Below are positions 3,847 to 6,975 of a DNA stretch of 6,975 nt, piece by piece. The stretch is from JBBCJT01 sp037190665 (GTDB lineage: Bacteria; Pseudomonadota; Alphaproteobacteria; Acetobacterales; Acetobacteraceae). The notes beneath the pieces were generated by a model, which did no database searches, was not told where the DNA came from, and worked only from the letters and a program-made list of their open reading frames with translations. The translations under genes and the position numbers were made by a program. Where the stretch lies: the NCBI GenBank assembly GCA_037190665.1, contig JBBCJT010000001.1, positions 1-6,975 of the forward strand, given 5' to 3'. Within the stretch, counting starts at the first letter, position 1, and every line of letters begins with the position of its first letter.

Positions 3847-5189
3847 CAGGAAGCCCTTCGCCAGGTGGTCCCGCCGGGGCCGTCCTCCAGCACGATCCCG
3901 TCCGCCAGCAGCTCGGCGCGGATGCGGTCGGCCTCCGCGAAGTCCCGCGCCTTGCGGGCGGCAATCCGTGCCACGATCGCCTGCTCGATGCGGGACGTGT
4001 CGCCCGCATCGCCACGGAACCACGCCTCCGCCGGCGTCCAGGCGAGGCCGAGCAGGTCCACGCTGCCCCGCAGCGCGCCCGCCGCCGCCGCATCGCCGGC
4101 CAGCGCGGCATCGGCGAGTGCGTGCAGCCGCGCGATGGCGAGCGGCGTGTTGAGGTCGTCCGCGAGCGCGGCAAGCACCTCCGCGTCCGGTGCACCCGGC
4201 GCGGCATCGCCCATCGCACGGTAGAACCGGTCAAGTTCCTTGCGCGCGCCGGCCAGCCCCTCCTCCGTGTAGTCCAGCGCGGCGCGGTAGTGCGTCTTCA
4301 GCGTCAGCAGCCGGAACGCCTCCCCCGCCCAGGGGCCAAGACCGAGGATGTCGCGTACGGTGCGGAAGTTGCCGAGACTCTTCGACATCTTCTCGCCGTT
4401 CACGCGCAGCATGCCGTTGTGCACCCACATCCGGGCGAACAGCCCGGTCGGGAAGGCGCAGCAGCTCTGGGCGCGCTCGTTCTCGTGGTGCGGGAAGATC
4501 AGGTCCTCGCCGCCGCCGTGGATGTCGAAGCTCTCGCCCAGATGCTTCCACGCCATGGCGGAGCATTCGATGTGCCATCCCGGCCGGCCGCGGCCCCAAG
4601 GGCTGTCCCAACCCGGCATCTCCGGCGTGGAGGGCTTCCACAGCACGAAGTCGCCCGCGTCGCGCTTGTAGGGCGCGACCTCGACCCGTGCGCCGGCCAG
4701 CAGCTCATCCGGGCTGCGGCCCGACAGCGCGCCGTAGCCGGGCCAGGATTTCACGCTGAACAGCGCGTGCCCCTGCGCCGCGTAGGCATGGCCGCTCTCG
4801 ATCAGCTTGCGGATCACCAGCACCATCTCGCTGATATGGCCGGTGGCACGCGGCTCGATGTCCGGCGGCAGCGCGTTCAGCGCCGCCATGTCGCGGTGGA
4901 AATCCTCCGTCGTCCGCGTGGTGATCGAATCTATCGGCTCGCCGCTCTCGCGCGACCGGTCGATGATCTTGTCGTCCACGTCGGTGATGTTCCGCACGTA
5001 GGTGACGCGCGGATAGATGTGCCGCAGCAGCCGCGCCAGCACGTCGAACACGATCACCGGCCGCGCGTTGCCCAGATGCGCGAGGTCGTAGACGGTCGGG
5101 CCGCAGACATACATGCGCACATGCTGCGGATCGATCGGCCGGAAGACCTCCTTCCGGCGGGTGGCGGTGTTGTGCAGGCGCAGGTCCAT
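3846..5189 (-). CDS. cysS: Cysteinyl-tRNA synthetase
   Basis: A class I aminoacyl-tRNA synthetase of 447 residues that charges tRNA-Cys in the cytoplasm; length is normal for the family (about 460). The zinc site that selects cysteine is complete: C29 (YVCGPTVYD), C209 (HIECSAMAW), H234 and E238 (FPHHENERAQS). The HIGH-type motif is HLGN (38-41) and KMSKS is at 267-271. NITDVDDKII (67-76) and FDIHGGGEDLIFPHHENE (221-238) are characteristic. The helical C-terminal anticodon-binding region has DDLNTPLAIARLHALA (344-359) and RKARDFAEADRIRAEL (412-427). ATG 5189 opens MDLRLHNTATRRKEVF, the normal start pattern, but no clear Shine-Dalgarno precedes it. It follows gltX by 107 nt and overlaps the DUF4239 start by one base. 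Confidence 0.97.
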   Translation of the reverse strand: MDLRLHNTATRRKEVFRPIDPQHVRMYVCGPTVYDLAHLGNARPVIVFDVLARLLRHIYPRVTYVRNITDVDDKIIDRSRESGEPIDSITTRTTEDFHRDMAALNALPPDIEPRATGHISEMVLVIRKLIESGHAYAAQGHALFSVKSWPGYGALSGRSPDELLAGARVEVAPYKRDAGDFVLWKPSTPEMPGWDSPWGRGRPGWHIECSAMAWKHLGESFDIHGGGEDLIFPHHENERAQSCCAFPTGLFARMWVHNGMLRVNGEKMSKSLGNFRTVRDILGLGPWAGEAFRLLTLKTHYRAALDYTEEGLAGARKELDRFYRAMGDAAPGAPDAEVLAALADDLNTPLAIARLHALADAALAGDAAAAGALRGSVDLLGLAWTPAEAWFRGDAGDTSRIEQAIVARIAARKARDFAEADRIRAELLADGIVLEDGPGGTTWRRAS

Positions 5190-5296
5190 CGTGGTGCCCA
5201 GATGCGTGATGCCCGGATCGGCAGGAGACAGCCCGGAACCGGAAGGGTCCGGGGAAGGTCAGGCGATCGGGCAGCTACACGACAGGGGCAACAACA
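5190..5296 (-). other. gltX-cysS intergenic region with a weak hairpin
   Basis: These 107 nt contain no gene that I can support. On the minus strand CCGGA (5252-5248), a CCCT loop and TCCGG (5243-5239) give a 5-bp hairpin without a T-run. TTGATG at the gltX stop with TAGCTG 17 nt later is a poor promoter candidate. No good SD precedes cysS. The relative length suggests a leader, but I cannot name one. Confidence 0.3.
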
Positions 5297-6625
5297 TCAA
5301 ACTCCGGCGGCCACGCGCAGCCGCATCCTCGCACGCTCGGGGCCGATCAGGGGAAGGATTTCCCGCAGCTCCGGCCCGTGCTCCTCGCCGGTCAGCGCGA
5401 GGCGCAGCGGCAGGAACAACGCCTTGCCCTTCCGCCCGGTCGCATCCTTCACCGCGCCGATCCAGCTCTCCCACACGCCGCCGTCCCACGGCCCGGCGGG
5501 CAGTGCCGCGAGGGCCGCGCGCAGGAAATCGGCCTCGCCCTCGATCACCGGCGGCACGATGGTGCCGGCGGCGACGTCCCACCAGCCGCGCGCCTCGCTC
5601 AGCAGGTCGAGGTTGCCGCGCACCGCGTTCCAGAACGCCTCCGTCGCGCCGGGCGGCAGGCGGTCGCGCACCGCGGCGAAGTCGAGCCCGTGCAGGTGGC
5701 GGCGGTTGAGCGCCAGAAGCTGCGCCGGGTCGAACCGCGCGGCGGAGGTGCCGTACTGCGACAGGTCGAACCCCTCGGCGAGGCTCGCGATGCTGCCCGC
5801 GACCGGCGCGTGCGAGGTGCCGAGTGCAGCGAGGAAGCCCACCACCACCTCCGGCTCCACGCCATCGCCGCGCAGCCCGCGCAGCGACAGCGAGCCGATG
5901 CGCTTGGACAGCTTGCCGCCCTCCGCATCGGCCAGCAGCGGCAGATGTGCGAAGCCCGGCGGCTCGGCACCGAGCGCGTGGAAGATGTCGGTCTGGATGC
6001 CGGTGTTGGTGACGTGGTCCTCGCCGCGGATCACCTGCGTGATCGCAAGGTCGATGTCATCGACGACCGAGGTGAAGGTGTAGAGGAAACTGCCGTCGGC
6101 CCGCACCAGCACCGGGTCGGACACGGCAGGCAGCTTCACCCGGCGCTCGCCCAGCACCGCGTCGTCCCAGTGCACGGTCTCGGTGGACAGCAGGAAGCGC
6201 CAGTAGGGCCGCTTGCCGTTGCCCTCCGCCTTGGCGCGCTGCTCGGCCGTCATCTTCAGCGCGGCGCGGTCGTAGACGGGGGGCTTGCCCAGCCGCCGGC
6301 GCTGCTCGCGCTTGTAGGCAAGCTCCTCCTCGCTCTCGAAGCACGGGTAGAGCCGGCCGGACGCGCGGAGCTTCTCCGCCGCTGCCTCGTACAGCGCGAG
6401 CCGGTCGATCTGGCGCACCTGCATCGACCATTCGAGGCCGAGCCAGGCGAGGTCCTGCACGATCGCGTCGGCATATTCCTGCCGGCCTCGGGCGACGTCC
6501 GTGTCGTCCAGCCGCAGCAGCATCTCCCCGCCCGCCGCCTTCGCGGCAAGCGCGTTGACCACCGCGATGCGCGCGTTGCCCGCGTGCAGGTAGCCGGTCG
6601 GGCTGGGCGCGAAGCGGACGCGCAT
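5297..6625 (-). CDS. gltX: Glutamyl-tRNA synthetase
   Basis: A class I synthetase of 442 residues charging tRNA-Glu (and possibly tRNA-Gln for the amidotransferase route). It opens MRVRFAPSPTGYLHAGNARI with the HIGH-type motif HAGN (14-17). LRLDDTDVARG (37-47), YPCFESEEEL (93-102), YTFTSVVDDIDLAITQVIRGEDH (182-204) and KLSKR (238-242, the KMSKS loop) are all in place. The C-terminal helical anticodon domain ends in GPERARMRLRVA. Only one cysteine (C95) remains where zinc-binding GluRS proteins have a CxC pair and a second pair about 25 residues on, so this is a zinc-free form. Alphaproteobacteria often carry two GluRS copies of different tRNA preference, and this short form could be either one. 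The start overlaps the upstream stop by one base (TGATG). Confidence 0.96.
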   Translation of the reverse strand: MRVRFAPSPTGYLHAGNARIAVVNALAAKAAGGEMLLRLDDTDVARGRQEYADAIVQDLAWLGLEWSMQVRQIDRLALYEAAAEKLRASGRLYPCFESEEELAYKREQRRRLGKPPVYDRAALKMTAEQRAKAEGNGKRPYWRFLLSTETVHWDDAVLGERRVKLPAVSDPVLVRADGSFLYTFTSVVDDIDLAITQVIRGEDHVTNTGIQTDIFHALGAEPPGFAHLPLLADAEGGKLSKRIGSLSLRGLRGDGVEPEVVVGFLAALGTSHAPVAGSIASLAEGFDLSQYGTSAARFDPAQLLALNRRHLHGLDFAAVRDRLPPGATEAFWNAVRGNLDLLSEARGWWDVAAGTIVPPVIEGEADFLRAALAALPAGPWDGGVWESWIGAVKDATGRKGKALFLPLRLALTGEEHGPELREILPLIGPERARMRLRVAAGV

Positions 6626-6975
6626 CAGGCTTCGCCCTCGTCGTCGTCCTCGTCGCCCGCATCGCGGCGGGGGTCGAGCGCGCGCCAGTTCCGATCCTCG
6701 GCGCCAGACGGGCGCGCGGCGAAGTCGCGGATCTCCGCCGCGCTGCGCCAGCCCTGCTCGTCGGCCACCACCGCGTCCTCGCCGAAGGCGAACCACGCAT
6801 CCAGTACCTGCGCGGCGTCCAGCCCCCGCGCGCGGCAGCGTTCGATGCTGTCGCGGACGTAGCGGCGGGCGAAGGCGTTCGCATGCATCAGCGTCGCGAA
6901 ACCCTTCACCGTCTCCACCGGCTCGGAGCCGTTGGCGCCGGACAGGTCCATGATGCGCACGGCGAAGCCGCCGGC
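6625..6975 (-). CDS. Unrecognised small acidic-tailed protein, probably 5'-truncated by the window edge
   Basis: The frame is open from the right edge to TGA at 6627-6625, giving 116 visible residues. I do not recognise the family. It reads FAVRIMDLSGANGSEPVETV at the visible start, then a helix-rich segment (HANAFARRYVRDSIERCRARG) and an aromatic patch (VLDAWFAFGED). The end is strongly acidic (DAGDEDDDEGEA). Internal starts are ATG 6951 and GTG 6960, but neither has a Shine-Dalgarno. The hydrophobic FAVRIMDL looks like a beta-strand that would be cut by ATG 6951, so the true start is probably outside the window. It overlaps gltX by one base (TGATG), suggesting co-translation with the synthetase. 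It appears soluble, with no signal or membrane segment in view. Confidence 0.7.
   Translation of the reverse strand, partial: AGGFAVRIMDLSGANGSEPVETVKGFATLMHANAFARRYVRDSIERCRARGLDAAQVLDAWFAFGEDAVVADEQGWRSAAEIRDFAARPSGAEDRNWRALDPRRDAGDEDDDEGEA

Noticed and set aside
5239..5252. Intrinsic terminator after gltX
   Set aside because: The stem is only 5 bp and no T-run follows it on the minus strand; too weak to call.
4122..6083. 653-codon open frame on the plus strand across cysS and gltX
   Set aside because: It crosses two clear synthetase genes and their intergenic gap, is rich in Arg/Ala/Pro/Gln with no domain signature, and is the expected antisense shadow in GC-rich coding DNA.
6626..6796. 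N-terminal extension of GluRS upstream of ATG 6625
   Set aside because: GluRS proteins start directly at the (M)xVRFAPSPTG strand, and the extension reads the neighbouring gene out of frame.
5378..6862. 494-codon plus-strand frame opposite gltX
   Set aside because: It is antisense to the complete, motif-rich gltX and has a low-complexity composition; no SD or recognisable domain.

Overview
This is a very GC-rich window with strong G/C preference at third codon positions and near-universal coding on the minus strand. The ribosomal protein S4 start and the style of the synthetases and TrmJ point to an alphaproteobacterium. I favour Acetobacteraceae/Rhodospirillales, but the family assignment is an inference from protein style, not from a search.

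The minus strand is read from high to low coordinates. (1) A small unrecognised acidic-tailed protein, open at the right edge (6975-6625), is fused stop-to-start with gltX, glutamyl-tRNA synthetase (6625-5297). (2) After a gap of about 107 bp comes cysS, cysteinyl-tRNA synthetase (5189-3846). It is fused stop-to-start with a four-helix DUF4239/bestrophin-like membrane protein (3846-3049). (3) A short intergenic stretch carries a GC-rich dyad typical of CsoR/RcnR operators. It is followed by a compact metal-homeostasis cassette: a CsoR/RcnR-family repressor (2995-2729), a NicO/RcnA-type nickel/cobalt exporter with a 19-histidine loop (2729-1965), and an exported His/Met-rich DUF305 protein (1947-1570). 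(4) The DUF305 stop overlaps the GTG start of trmJ (1573-635), a SPOUT tRNA 2'-O-methyltransferase. (5) The left edge holds the first 127 codons of rpsD (381 to beyond 1). It is preceded by a good sigma-70-type promoter and a leader of about 130 nt containing a strong hairpin.

The only credible plus-strand gene is a 66-residue two-helix, glycine-rich membrane protein (596-796). It has its own Shine-Dalgarno sequence and is divergent from rpsD. The trmJ frame has no stop where the conserved domain ends, so it runs codon-for-codon antisense through most of this small gene.

Functionally, the window is a translation-related backbone (gltX, cysS, trmJ, rpsD) with a metal-efflux module placed between cysS and trmJ. 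Four junctions overlap by 1-4 nt (TGATG or GTGA), so translational coupling is likely. The points most worth checking are the repressor's Cys-His-Cys ligand set beside a nickel/cobalt-type exporter, the operator dyad touching the repressor start, the coupling of trmJ to the metal cassette, and the trmJ/small-gene antisense overlap. I saw no IS elements, tRNAs, CRISPR arrays or phage genes.
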